Below are positions 33,537 to 45,074 of a DNA stretch of 64,000 bases, one piece after another (position 1 is the first letter of the stretch; the number at the start of each line of letters is the position of its first letter). The DNA is taken from contig JAIWNI010000027.1 in assembly GCA_025331435.1 (NCBI GenBank), positions 248,001 through 312,000 on the forward strand, written 5' to 3'. Source of the stretch: Choanephora cucurbitarum. Its lineage: Eukaryota; Mucoromycota; Mucoromycetes; Mucorales; Choanephoraceae. Under the pieces are notes generated by a model. It saw nothing but the letters and a program-made list of their open reading frames with translations. It did no database searches and had not been told where the DNA came from. Position numbers and translations under genes: made by a program.

Positions 33537-34849
33537 CTATTTTTTTGTACTAGCACTTGCACTATTACTTAAAGGGGAATAGCCCACATGGCGACCAGTG
33601 GTGCCTGAGACCGTTAATTGGTTGCCTTCGGAGCTATTGTAACTGATTTCAATGCCCACTAGCGAACGACAGAATTCATGGATCATGGATTTAATCAGTT
33701 CATGTCTTCGAATAGTAGTACTCTGGAATGCTGTGGCAGTCATACTGTTGGATCCCTCTGTATTGTATACTCTGTTCTGTTGTTGCTCAACATAGGACAT
33801 TAATTTGTTCACTGCTGCTAATCTGGCTTCATCATCGTAAAAAGTGATTAATTCACCTGATTAAAAAAAAAATCAATAAATAAAAATGTTTAACATCAGG
33901 ATTGGGTAGTACAGAATTTTACCACAATGATTCACCATATCTTCAAAAGTGTCTGTGTTTTGGAACCGCATATAACTTGATTCTAGTAGGGCATAGACAG
34001 CGCGTTTGGCAGTATCGAAACAGTGTTGAGCATCCTTGTTCTCGAGGGCTTCTGTCACACTTCTACGGACCTTATCGTCCAGATTGACTTCAAAATAACT
34101 GTTCCTGGATAAATAGGTATTATAGATATGTTGAGCGGTCTCTAATTGTTGACCTGGGGAAGTATAGCTGAAGGATTCAAATTGTTCTAATTCGATAAAG
34201 AAAAACTAAGCACAGTGTAAGCTACCTCATCTTAGACTGCATAATTTAATCTTACCAAATTCTCACTACTGAATTCTTGCAACAAATGATATAAAAAGTA
34301 ACACAAAGGTGATTTAGACTCCAAAATAGCCTTCAATCCTTCCTTTCGGATTTCTTTAATACAGATATCATGAGGAGCACTTTCACCAAAGAAATGAGTC
34401 AGCTTTTTATAGGTGCGGGTTGTTCTGATTTTATAGAGTGTATGCACATCAAAGCTAGGCAAGATTTGTGCTGAAGGTCCTAATAGGCTGGAAAGAGAAG
34501 AAGAGCGGGTACGACGGAGACTTCCTTTGAGGTCATCATAGGATGCTCTAGCCATCAATGTAGGTGTATCTTGGCGAGTGGTTTCATCATCATGAGCAGC
34601 CAAATCTTGGAAATAAGAATTGGTACTGTCTGATAGTAAGGCAGGGCCATGGTGCTGTGTATTATGGCGGGTGGTATTCTCGATAATGACTTCTTGAACA
34701 TGCTCTGCTACAACAGATGAACGTCTTGATTTAGTGATAGATCGTGGTGTACGGGGTGACAAGACATCGTTGGCTGACATGCTATTGCTGTTGCTTAAGT
34801 TGATATAAGAAGGTCTACGCTTAGTAGTGGTAGTGGCTGAAGTTGGCAT
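33537..34849 (-). CDS. RGS-domain protein (regulator of G-protein signalling)
   Basis: Minus-strand exons 34849-34256, 34205-33923 and 33856-33537 give 398 residues. The N-terminal 160 residues are Ser/Thr/Arg-rich and disordered. The RGS domain spans about 165-310: YKKLTHFFGESAP, then LCYFLYHLLQEFSSENLFFF, IYNTYLSRNSYFEVNLD and AVYALLESSYMRFQNTDTF, the usual ending helix pattern. Such domains accelerate GTP hydrolysis by heterotrimeric G-alpha subunits and damp receptor signalling. A helical C-terminal extension follows. The start is the in-frame ATG at 34849; the longer frame upstream relies on a non-ATG codon. Which G-alpha it acts on cannot be told. Confidence 0.82.
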
Positions 34850-35002
34850 AGTGGATAAAAAAAAAGTGAAACAAGACAAGAAAAGAAAAAATATTAAAAT
34901 TGAGCTTTATATTTCCAAAAAAATAAAAAATTTATAAATTGATAGAATCAAGTGATTTCCAATAGCCAATAAGAATCGAGAGAAATATGGTTTAATTTAT
35001 TA

Positions 35003-35726
35003 TTAAGGTTGTTTCTTTTCAACACGATGGCATAAGGCCTTCAAATAAGGATCAGCCTGCATAATCTCTCTTTCTAGTGTAAATGTCTTTTGCTTTGTTT
35101 GCCAGTAAACACCTTTTGTGGTTGATTTATAGCTTAATTGAGAGAGCCACATTGAATCTAACTGGAGACGACCAAAGAAAGAGATGGTTTCTATGCCAAT
35201 AAATTTGTCTTGGATATCTCGAGGTCGTTTGCGTTCCTTCTCTACCTGCTTTACATCATCGTACACAATTAATTTTGACACGTAACCTTTAGTGTAGAAA
35301 TGTACAAATATGGCAGGCGACACTGTTGACAGTCCAGCTTTATTTTGGATTTTTTTTAATTAGCATCACTAATCATATTACTCTCTCTCTATTTCATTTT
35401 ACCTAATACAATACTGAGTGGTGGAGCACTGTTAATTAAGGCGGGTACAAGCATCATTCCACATAACCCAAAAAAAGAAGCTGTCATTTTATACCGCTTC
35501 ATTGTTTCTGAAAATGGACCTGAAAAGAAACAGGAGTAAATAGAGCGCAATAAAAGGTTGTCGTTGGTAGGTTACCTATATAGACTAAGGTTCTTTGGAC
35601 ATGATCTGATTCATGAGGACTGATTAATTTATTACTGGTAAATTTGCCTGCTGCTTGTTTGGGTAATGTTGAATAAGCTGCATTTTGATGCTTAAGGTAG
35701 AGACGACAAGTTCGAAATAGAATCAT
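35003..35726 (-). CDS. TMEM70/TMEM186-family mitochondrial protein
   Basis: Minus-strand exons 35726-35576, 35519-35403 and 35337-35003 give 200 residues. The N-terminus is basic with Arg, Ser and Tyr and no acids for about 25 residues, as in mitochondrial presequences. Then VYIGPFSETMKRYKM leads into two hydrophobic segments (ASFFGLCGMMLVPALI and PLSIVLAGLSTVSPAIFVHF) and the family's TKGYV block, followed by a soluble C-terminal part. This order matches the TMEM70/TMEM186/TMEM223 group, inner-membrane proteins that help assemble respiratory complexes. Family identity rests on pattern reading; a specific member is not assigned. It is the first gene of the spacer on the minus strand. Confidence 0.62.
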
Positions 35727-38034
35727 AACAACTTATTCAGCAATATCAAAGAAGAAGAAAAAAAAATAACTTCCTTATTGAAACACCGCTTATGTGACCT
35801 TTTTTTTTTCAGGAGATGGATTTTAAATAACGCAAAAATAAACATATGTTTAGCTTTTACAAGATTCTCATGACTAATGAAATATGAAACAGAATGTTTA
35901 ACACAAAGTTTTCTCTCTTTTTTTATATCTGAAAAAGATTGAAATATGGTTTATGAAATAATCCACATTTTAGTATGATTCCGATCCTTCTCCTCTTGAA
36001 AGAACACATATTAGTAAAGATCCGTCTATAATTTATAGAAAAAAAGGAGTGGATTTGATTGGATATGAAAAGTGAATGGTAATTGATTGACCAGAAAGAA
36101 GACGTTTATTACCAAAAAAGGATAATGGTAATGACAAAGATCGGAAATAGGCTGTCAAAATCAAATCCAATTTTTCCATTTTATTTTAAAAAAAGAATGA
36201 CATGTGGATTTGGATGTTTCTCTTTTAGGAGAATGAGAAAGAATTTGGCTTTTTTCTTTCCTCTCTCTGGATAAAAAAGCTTTCTCTTCTTGAGAATAAC
36301 TGTTAGAGTAGGGATACCAAGCGAGTGTGCCACTAAATTGCTGATATGAATACTAGAGTGGGTCTCTTGAACTGACTATGAGAACGCTTTAGAGAGTGAA
36401 ACAATGAAAGGACAGATCAATCGAGTTCAATTCAGGGAATGATCTCGATATGTAAAATGCTAAGATCAACAACAATTGGTTTCTTGTCCCATCAAGTAGT
36501 TTTGTCAGAACACACGTCTCTTGTATGGCTTGGCTATTTTACTATGGGAGGCACATTTGTACATATGTGTTGGTCAATTCAGAGGGAGGGATTTCTTTAG
36601 TCGTTAATTTCTATTCGTAATATTGTGTGATCCATAAAGAGCAAACGTATATACTTGCACTTTTACATCTGTCATATAGACCTACATTCATACAAGTAGG
36701 TAGGATTTAATACTACTCCACTAATGTAATTCATCAGTTGCCGGAAAAAGTATTTTTCCTAAACTTCACCTTTTCAATTTTCAGAATTCTTAGATGCACT
36801 CGCTCGGTAAGCAGTGCCTTTTTTCTTTTAATAGTTGCAAGCATCAAAAATAGGATTAGCAACTCAAGGCTATAAATATCTCATCAAGCGCTAGAGTGTG
36901 ATCAATGAAAGGAATCAACACTGAATGCAGATTAATAAAGTTGTCACACAAAACCATGACCCCTCTTACACATCTTTTTCTATTGTCGTACCCTTCCCTT
37001 TCTATATGTCGTTTGTTTCTCTTATGAGTATGAAGAAAGCGTTATTCAGAAAAAAAGGTAGCTAGGAAAAAAAAAGAGAGAGGTCAGCCTAAACTATCGT
37101 TCATTGCAATAACATCAGTTGACTTCAATCAATAGCGCACTTCATATAACTTTGACTCTATTTATAAATTTAGGTATGTATCGTGGCATTTTCATGATTT
37201 AGGGCCATAGTGACACTTAATTTCTTTAGAGTTTGAAAGTACACCAAGCGCAAGATCAAAACCTGTACTGAATACAGATATAAGTTGCACAGAAGTGTAC
37301 TGTATCACTCTAGGTGATCCATGGAGAGCGGCGTTCAGAATTGCGATGGAAAAGGGAAGGGGGGAAAGAGAGAGAGAAACGCAAAAAGAAGAAAAAGACT
37401 ACGACCAGGAGTTGTCCAGAGTTGGTAAGGAATTGGAATAGAGCTATAAGAAAATGACACTGTTGGAAGCAAAGATCTAATTTGTCTTGCTGAGTTCTGT
37501 CAGTTCGCTGCAAGTGCCTGCTTTGGGAATATATCCTCTTGGCGTTGCCTTCAAAAAACCATTAGAGGAGCATGAAGCCTACCAGATAACACTAATTTCC
37601 CTATATCTCTTCTTTCAAACACTCTTAGAGAATCAAAAGCATAATTATGATCACCCATCATAACTTCTTTCCATCTATCGCGAATAAAATAAGGCTTCTT
37701 TTTATTGGTCTGACACTTTGAACTGTTTACTGTTCCTCATTGTATGCAGTTGTGTGCATAGAAATCAGCCAAATATATCCGTGAGTAATCAGACTTTACA
37801 CTGATGAGATGCGCTTGTACTATAAAGTCATGTCTGCGTAAGATAAAGTAAATTTTCTTGGCTGTTCATAATAATAAGAATCACAAAAAAAAATACATTC
37901 AACTATCTATTCAGCAACCAATGCAAACATTTTCTTTTCTTATATTCATGCTTTATTGTGTTGTGCGCCAGAAGAACAAGGATAGTTTGAAATCAAAGGG
38001 ATGAAATGCATCATAAACAGCAAGTCAGTAGGTT
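35727..38034. other. Promoter side of TMEM70-like gene, then inner end of right arm
   Basis: 35727-36734 is unique AT-rich sequence with no gene. From 36735 the sequence is the inner 1.3 kb of the inverted arm, matching 27380-28680 in reverse with essentially no differences seen. The 67-codon frame at 37310-37513 is the mirror of 27902-28105, has no ATG, and is not called. Confidence 0.5.
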
Positions 38035-39312
38035 TCAAGTTGGAAAGTTTCGAAATGCAGGGAGCGCTCTTCCATCTTGAGTGACTAAGTTAGCTTGGCC
38101 CGGATGCATGCCATAGTGTATCATGAGAGGCCCTTTAACTACTGTTGGCAAGTACAGACGTACCGTTCCTGTCTTGGCATTTATAACAAATGCTTTCAAG
38201 ATTGGAATTTCTGCTTCACCAAAACTAAAGCCCACTACGCGCTGACGAGGTTCGATCTTCCAAGGAGAATCGAGATGCTTGAATGCAATACATACAGTCA
38301 TAATTTCTACAGAAGTTGATGCATGACCTTGAGAGAAATTCTGACAAGAGGCGCTTTCAGGCAATGGGGTAGCACTTTTACCTTGTCCTTTCATAGCTTT
38401 ATCGGCCGCAAGTGCCAATCTTCGTCCCACAAGTGACAGGCCAGAAGCAGACAATTCATAGGAGCTATCTAGATCAGCATCTACGCTTGCAACACCTGCG
38501 ATGTAAGGATCTTGGTCAAAGAACTTGAGTTGAGCCTCTTGTATCTTTTTCCAGTTTTCTTTGAGTTCAGGTATATGGAGATCAAGAGAGCCTATTTGGA
38601 CAAACACGATAGGCAGTTTTGGCTGGTCTAAGTCTCTGCGCAGTTCCGAAATCCATTTTTGAAAGAATGCACCATAGTTCTCAGCTTTGCTCGTGTCTTT
38701 GATATCTGATTCACCTTGGTACCACAAGACGCCGGCGATCTTGCCACCCGCCTTCTCAATCTTGTTGAGCATGGCCCCATAAAGCGAAGTGTCAGGGTCT
38801 TTGGAGGTTGGATCCCAATCTGCGGATGTGCTGTGTACTTGAGCACATGCGATGAGACCTATTGGAAGTTCGGGACAGAGCTCTTTAAACATATTGACAA
38901 ATGCCGGAGCCAATGAAGCACCTCTGTAGCGGAGTTCATAAGAATGAGTGGTATTTAATTCACGAAGTTTTTGGTTTATAGTGCTTATTGACTTTCCAAG
39001 TTCGTGTGAAGGGTTCTTGTTAAACTTTCGCCATTGTTCTGAAGAGTCGTACAAAAAAACCTTGTCATGATTTACTGGTTGATGTAGTTCCGCCATTGAG
39101 AATGGGTCAACTTTGTGGCCTAATCCTTGCATGTTGTTCTGTCCCGCCATAACCCATACATCGCCGACATAAAAATTCGTATGAGAATAGCAATGGGGCC
39201 CCCCTATTGAGTACTTGCGGTCATAACCAAAGTGATCAAACACAGTATGATCTTTGTCAGGTTCACGTTGTAGGACTTGGTTTGGTGATATGTTTTCGAA
39301 TTCGTATCTCAT
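38035..39312 (-). CDS. SASA-fold protein, paralog 2, right arm
   Basis: Intronless, 425 residues, mirror copy of 26099-27379. Same inactive-looking sites: AGQNNMQG in place of GQSNM, WYQGESD kept, no His in SASGLSLVGRRLA. It differs from the left copy by one codon deletion and about 25 replacements within the first 230 residues (for example DHFGYDRKYS against EYFGDDHEYS, and NKIEKAGGKIAG against DKIKKVDGRIAG). The last 190 residues show one change. Not expected to be an active esterase. Confidence 0.75.
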   Translation of the reverse strand: MRYEFENISPNQVLQREPDKDHTVFDHFGYDRKYSIGGPHCYSHTNFYVGDVWVMAGQNNMQGLGHKVDPFSMAELHQPVNHDKVFLYDSSEQWRKFNKNPSHELGKSISTINQKLRELNTTHSYELRYRGASLAPAFVNMFKELCPELPIGLIACAQVHSTSADWDPTSKDPDTSLYGAMLNKIEKAGGKIAGVLWYQGESDIKDTSKAENYGAFFQKWISELRRDLDQPKLPIVFVQIGSLDLHIPELKENWKKIQEAQLKFFDQDPYIAGVASVDADLDSSYELSASGLSLVGRRLALAADKAMKGQGKSATPLPESASCQNFSQGHASTSVEIMTVCIAFKHLDSPWKIEPRQRVVGFSFGEAEIPILKAFVINAKTGTVRLYLPTVVKGPLMIHYGMHPGQANLVTQDGRALPAFRNFPT

Positions 39313-39834
39313 TTACTTGACAAAAAAAATAGGAAGAAAAAGAGAAGAAGAAAATAGTAAGAGCACTAATCTATATAGAATAGTAAAGTATCGCAATTAT
39401 AGTAGCGTGTGATGCTGATCCTCAAAAAGTGAACCTCATTGGCCGACCTTATATTAGGTAAGAGACAAACAATAATGCAATCATTAGAGGCAACAAAAAA
39501 GAATATGCGTCAGAGATATCTGTTTTGTACTTGAGTGTATGCTTCAATCATAACGTAAATAGTTATGATAATTTGTCAAAGAAAGAACTATCAGTTGCAC
39601 TTGGTCAATCACAAAGACTCATCTTCCAAACAATAAATACTCAAAAAGAACGTGAACAAAGAATTCTATTATGCTTATAACTGCTACAACTTGAACTGAA
39701 CAGTGTCTTTCAGCTTTGGCTGAAACAGTTTCCTGTATTTATAGAGTATTAATGACAACAATATGATACTTTAATTCATTTGTAAATGCCAGCACAAATA
39801 CGAAACATAGTTCAAATGGTTGACATATATGAAC
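39313..39834. other. Spacer between tandem SASA genes, right arm
   Basis: No gene; inverted match of 25577-26098 with no difference seen. Confidence 0.6.
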
Positions 39835-41127
39835 TCAAACTTGAAAATTCTGAAACGCAGGAAGAGCTCTTCCATCTTTGGTAATCAAATTAGCTTGACG
39901 AGGCTGCATACCATAATGCAACATGAGTGGGCCATCAATCACTTCAGGTAAGTACAGGCGTACACTTCCGCTAGTAACACACGCAACGAACGCTTTCACT
40001 ATTGGAGTTTCAGATTTGCCATAGCTAAATCCAATCACTGGCTGACCATCCCTAAGATCCCAGGGAGACGTAAGATGCTTGAAAGCAAGAACAACGGACA
40101 TAATGTCTATAGGGTTTGAGTCAATATATTGCGTGTGTCTTTGACGATAGGCCTCAAAAGGAAGTGGAGTAGCACTCTCGCCTTGTCCTTTCATGACCTT
40201 ATCAGCAGCAAGCGCCAATCTCCGTCCCACAAGGCTTAAACCAGCAGTAGAAAGGTTGTACGAAATATCCTGCATAGCATCCAGGCTAGCAACACCTGCA
40301 GTGTAAGGCGACTGGCCAAACATCTTGAATTGATCATTCTGTATCTTTTTCCAATTTTCTCTGGATATGGGTGACTGGATACTATGAGGGCCCATTTGAA
40401 CAAAGACTACAGGTAAGTTAGGCTGGTCAATGTCCTTGCGCAGTTCCGAAATCCATTTTTGAAAGAATGCACCGTAGTTCTCAGCTTTGCTCGTGTCTTT
40501 GATATCTGATTCACCTTGGTACCACAAGACGCCGGCGATTCTACCATCCACTTTTTTGATCTTGTCGAGCATGGCCCCATAAAGCGAAGTGTCAGGGTCT
40601 TTGGAGGTTGGATCCCAATCTGCGGATGTGCTGTGTACTTGAGCACATGCGATGAGACCTATTGGAAGTTCGGGACAGAGCTCTTTAAACCTATTGACAA
40701 ATGCCGGAGCCAATGAGGCACCTACATTTGCGTGTATCGGGCTTAATGTAGCGTTAAAATTAGGAAAACCTTGATGTACTGTACGTGGTGACAGTGCAGA
40801 ATCGTGTGAAGGGTCCTCAGTAAATATTTGCCACTCTTCTAAGAAGTTATATAAAAAGGCTTTGTCATGATATACAGGCTCGTTGAGGGTCTTGAAAGTG
40901 AAGATGTCAAACATATCACCTAATCCTTCCATGTTATCACCTCCGGCCATAACCCATATATCGCCCACATAAAAAGGCTTGGCCCTTTGATCATCAAAAT
41001 AATAGTGAGGTCCGCCTACATCGAACTGTTGAAGATCATGTCCTTCTAGACGTACAGATACACTGTTTTTGTCTAAATCACGTTGCAATACTTGATATGG
41101 TGTTATACTATCGTAGCTGTAAGTCAT
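39835..41127 (-). CDS. SASA-fold protein, paralog 1, right arm
   Basis: Intronless, 430 residues from the ATG homologous to the other three copies. Here an upstream in-frame ATG at 41208 also exists, because the upstream T run has 9 bases instead of 8. It would add 27 residues with a hydrophobic core (GISIAFFLVFAFYF), a plausible signal peptide or anchor. Block I is AGGDNMEG (Asp for Ser) and the His is missing, as in the left copy. The middle of the gene (about 40440-40715) matches paralog 2 rather than left paralog 1, for instance ACAQVHSTSADW and KIKKVDGRIAG, so the gene is a mosaic made by gene conversion. Confidence 0.75.
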   Translation of the reverse strand: MTYSYDSITPYQVLQRDLDKNSVSVRLEGHDLQQFDVGGPHYYFDDQRAKPFYVGDIWVMAGGDNMEGLGDMFDIFTFKTLNEPVYHDKAFLYNFLEEWQIFTEDPSHDSALSPRTVHQGFPNFNATLSPIHANVGASLAPAFVNRFKELCPELPIGLIACAQVHSTSADWDPTSKDPDTSLYGAMLDKIKKVDGRIAGVLWYQGESDIKDTSKAENYGAFFQKWISELRKDIDQPNLPVVFVQMGPHSIQSPISRENWKKIQNDQFKMFGQSPYTAGVASLDAMQDISYNLSTAGLSLVGRRLALAADKVMKGQGESATPLPFEAYRQRHTQYIDSNPIDIMSVVLAFKHLTSPWDLRDGQPVIGFSYGKSETPIVKAFVACVTSGSVRLYLPEVIDGPLMLHYGMQPRQANLITKDGRALPAFQNFQV

Positions 41128-41875
41128 GTTTGTAAAGTAAAAAGCAAAAACCAAAAAAAAAGCAATAGAAATGCCAATGAATAGATTCGAACAAATGTGT
41201 ATTGTCATGCTATTTGCTACCTTTTTTTAAGGTTACTGTTATTAAAGCATAAAAGGTTGCTAATTGGGTATCAGGATGAAAATAATTTAAGATAGATTGA
41301 ACTGTATAAGCTTATTTTGCTGTTAGTATTATTTTATCTTTGTATAGGGATCATACGCAGACCTCAGTTGAAAAAGCATCAACCTAATATGCAATTGTCA
41401 ACAAAGCAATATGGTTTGTGACACTCAAAAACTATAGTTTTGCTGTTGAGCCAGATTTTCTTTTCTGATTATTCTACGTAATCTCTCTTTTTATCATGAG
41501 TTGACATGATGCATCAGCTACAATAGACGCTTTGTTTAAGAGTGTGCATGTTTCTGAGAATTGCACTCTTTTAAGGAGCATACTCTTAAATCGAATGGTG
41601 TTTTAGCGCTTGAAGCAATTCTCAAGTTAAAGGACTGCGCTCTCATATCAAGCATACCCTTATATCAAGCAATTTTAAATCAAGATACTATGATACATAC
41701 TATCCCACTATATTCATGTTTTGAATAAACTTGATTTTGTTTGTTTCAGCGAAATAGCTGATCCATTACAATGATTATGGTCAATAGATTGAGCTGAAGC
41801 TAAATGAGTTGAGTAGGTGCATTTCTCTTCATTTCCCAAATTAGTGCTGTTCTTGTTGATTTTCTAATCATAATT

Positions 41876-42202
41876 ATGTTATGTACATATTCAATCACTT
41901 TTGCTCTTTTGATCAAACTTAATGATTGCGATGTATCAGTACTGGGGGATTGCAAGAAAAGTACAGTATCATTATATCATTTTAGTTCTTATACACACAT
42001 TTGTCTTAAAATAAAGCTTTCAGAACAGAACAAATCACATTTAAAGCATCTACAATTCACAAGTCAGACTATTTCAACTTTATCGAAGACATCGATCAAA
42101 TTCACGAAAGTTGATAGAAAGAGAAGGAAGCGTGAATATGTCTGCTTTTGGCAAATAAAACCGGAATTGGACCGAATTGTTGTTCTCCCTTTCAAGATGT
42201 AA
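41876..42202 (+). CDS. Unrecognised ORF, right-arm copy with altered C-terminus
   Basis: Mirror of 23174-23536. The first 105 residues are the same, after which the frame runs into the 675-base arm-specific segment and stops after LPFKM. If the left ORF is a gene, this copy is broken or truncated; if not, neither is a gene. Confidence 0.25.
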   Translation: MLCTYSITFALLIKLNDCDVSVLGDCKKSTVSLYHFSSYTHICLKIKLSEQNKSHLKHLQFTSQTISTLSKTSIKFTKVDRKRRKREYVCFWQIKPELDRIVVLPFKM

Positions 42203-43134
42203 CAATGAATGTGAGTTGATTTTCCAACAAAGAAAACCAAGCCGGGCGAGTTGTTACAACATTTTGTCCTCGTTTCCTTCAACATCCATACTCTTACCAA
42301 ACCTTATGTTACTCTCTTGAGCATTCAATTTGTAGCAGTAAATTCAAATAATGGCTCTTGTCTTGCTTTTTGTGTGTGTATGTGCCCATTGGTAGTGATG
42401 TTGACAGTCCATAGTTTTGTCTACAAGGAGCATCTACAATGAACCAACCAGATCTCTAATATCCTCAGATCTAGGGATTTGTTTAGAATACCATAGGCGC
42501 TATGCGGAAATTTCGACACTACAACTAAATGGATGTCGCCTTCGTGTTCTCTCCATCAGGTTTTCATCATGTTTTCTCTAATGAAAGAAGCATCTAAAAG
42601 TAATAAATTGCATGAATTTCTGAGTCAACAAACGTATTGAAAGAGAATACGATTGTGATATTCGCACATACCTTCTATTAATACATTGAATTAGATTACG
42701 CCTGGAACACATGAACGTGTACTAACATGATATGAGCATCATATTAAAAGGCAGTATTTGCATATGTATTCTATGTATTTAATTTTACTTAAGCTTCTTT
42801 CCATGTTTCCTCTCTACTACTATACATTTGATAAAAAAACTTCGAAAACTGTGATTCTAAGGGAACTGTTCCTCAGTTCTCTAACTTCGTACGTTATCAT
42901 TACAGGTTCATAAAAAGTCATATCAGCCAAAATGAACCCAATCCTTTTCACTTCTGGTACACCTTGTTCGTAGAGTGTGCAAAGCAATTTGAGATTGAAG
43001 TGGTATGCAGTAGCAGTAAAAGTAGTCTTACAGATTGATATAGCCATACTAATATTCCTTTCATTCATTTTTATCGCTATTGTTGTTACCTGCCTATGAC
43101 TATACATACTAAATCAAAGATGATGCTATGATAG

Positions 43135-43457
43135 TTTGGGGCGAGTGGACTGTTGTCTTAGAGGTATTGTGGTCATGATTCAGGTTGGTTTTCTCTCTCC
43201 CCTCCACCTATGAGGAATTTTTCTGCTTTGGGTTCCAGGTCCAAATTATGATTGATGTTGCAGTGTCATATGAAGAGCACTGCAGTACCAAGCATGGTTT
43301 GACTCTTCAAGAAGAGTGGAAGCTGAACAGCTACAATGCTATAAAAGAATTTTATGGTATTTGTAGAACAAAGGCTTCAGCAGCCAAAGCCAGCAAAACT
43401 TCTCCAACAAAATATTTTTTCATAGATTGTGTATTCTTTTTCTTATTTTGTTTGTAA
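43135..43457 (+). CDS. Unrecognised gene, probable 3' exons (right-arm copy)
   Basis: Exons 43135-43183 and 43239-43457 around the same 55-base intron as in the left arm (22663-22952). A one-base increase in a T run after KTSPTKY changes the end to a hydrophobic stretch (IDCVFFFLFCL). Function unknown and coding status uncertain. Confidence 0.3.
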
Positions 43458-43630
43458 ATGCTTTCTCTGTACATATCCTATTCATGATTCACCTTTTCCT
43501 TATATATATGTGTGTTTATGGCTGATAAAAAAGATGAGCCAACTATTGCCAATGAACAAAAGAAAGAGAGATTACTTTTATGTAACAGAAAATCCCGCCA
43601 AGAAAATGATCATCTATCACAGTAAGAGAA

Positions 43631-44961
43631 TTATTTACGAATAAGTTGGTATATATTGACGCCTGATTCTACACACATGCTTGAGAATTCATTCAAAATG
43701 GCAGTTTCCTTTTTAGATAGCACAGCAGGGTAATGCGTCATTTTATCAGAATACAGACTTGAACAGAGCGTCTTGACCTCAAACTTCTGAGAACAAATAT
43801 CAAAAAAGTAAAGTTCTTCTTCCGAACTCAACCCACGTCGCTTATAGCCTAAATAGATATCCACGTGACCACCGTCCATCGTCAGCCAATCCAGCGTGTC
43901 TACTAGATCCTTAAAGGACGAAGGCGTATAGAGCACATCAGACGCAATGATCGTATCGATCGGTCCGTCCATCAACACATGCCTTGCATGGTCGTAATTT
44001 CCCCAGGCCAATGGCATCACGTTAGCATAATCTTCTAGATGATTGCATTCCCGATTTTGGTAAATGAGATCAAGTGCCTCGGGCAAATCTGTCATGGTGA
44101 TCCGAGGCAGGCTTTCTAATGGATACTGATGTGCTTCATAGATATCCTTCAGTAACGAAGCCAACAATAATCCCACACACCCTGTTCTATAATCATAGCA
44201 AATGAGTGTTTATCCTCTTATTTTTTTGTATTTTGTTACCCTGCACTGAGGTCTAAGATACGACGGTGTTTAAAGAATAAGGGATCATCATGGATTTGAT
44301 TACAAAAGATCTGTGATAACACAACAGCCGAATCCCATAATTTGCCTGATGTCCCCTGTTTCCAATCTTCCTTGACCAGTAGATAGGAATACTGTTGCAC
44401 ACGATAGGCATGGAATATATCGACCGAGAGTGCTGTATCTTCCCATCTCGAGACCACCTGTGGGTCAATCGTTAATGGACCGATCACAAGAGGGAAAGCG
44501 TGTATTGACTGTCTTTCTTGTCGTGTGGGTAAGATCTGTAGGAAATAATGACCTGAGGTGTGATATCCTTCATCCTTTAGGCTGACCATATACTCAAAAT
44601 TACCCTCTGCATGATACTGAAAACCTGCAATATCTGACTGTGTGGTGGATTCCCAACCGTCTTTCTGAACTGGTCGACAGAGTACAACACAGCTCTGACA
44701 GGCCTCTATTCGTCCTGACTGATTGGTCAAGAGGGCACAGTCGATCTCAAGCCAACAGACTGATTGTTGCTTTTCAGTCAATGTCAGACCGAATTCATTC
44801 ACAAGTTTCAGGTCGATCCTGTTCCATTGATTAAACTGTATTTTGTTGAGGTAAGGCCTTGCTAACAATATTCTATAGAGTGCCGAGTGTTGTTGTAGTC
44901 GATAATAGAAATCGTCTTCTATGTCTTCCATGGCATATGCCTTTATGTCTTGTAACCTCAT
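43631..44961 (-). CDS. Family-16 (METTL21/METTL22-like) protein methyltransferase
   Basis: Minus-strand exons 44961-44240 and 44186-43631 give 425 residues. The SAM-binding motif I is assembled across the intron: RRILDLSAGTGCVGLLLAS. Later blocks are TMTDLPEALDLI (motif post-I, acidic residue binding the SAM ribose), MPLAWGNYDH, and IIASDVLYTPSSFKDLVDTL, the D-V-x-Y motif of this lysine-methyltransferase group. The N-terminal 240 residues are a long, largely beta-rich extension as in METTL22-like members. It probably methylates a lysine on a cytosolic or nuclear protein; the substrate is not known. Confidence 0.8.
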
Positions 44962-45074
44962 GCCAAGGTAACTTTTTTCTCCCTATCGTCTATTGTTATT
45001 AAAAAAAAAAAAACGCGGAAAAAAAATTCGTTAGGTAATGTGTATCAGGGTAAAAAAAAAATATTTTTATTATT

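Larger units (their letters stand above)
36735..43485 (-). repeat. Right arm of large inverted duplication
   Basis: Inverted copy of 22613-28680, about 6.75 kb because of an extra 675 bases at 42191-42865. The inner edge lies beside CAGTTGCCGG at 36735-36744 and the outer edge near 43485. Beyond these points the flanks are unrelated apart from weak T-rich similarity. Confidence 0.92.
41209..43630. other. Outer part of right arm and junction to unique sequence
   Basis: Contains inverted copies of the unknown small ORFs of the left arm and, at 42191-42865, 675 bases absent from the left arm. Beyond 43485 the sequence is unique up to the methyltransferase stop at 43631. No recognised gene. Confidence 0.5.

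Noticed and set aside
34850..34879. N-terminal extension of the RGS protein beyond 34849
   Set aside because: Depends on a TTG codon in a T-rich leader; the in-frame ATG at 34849 is preferred.
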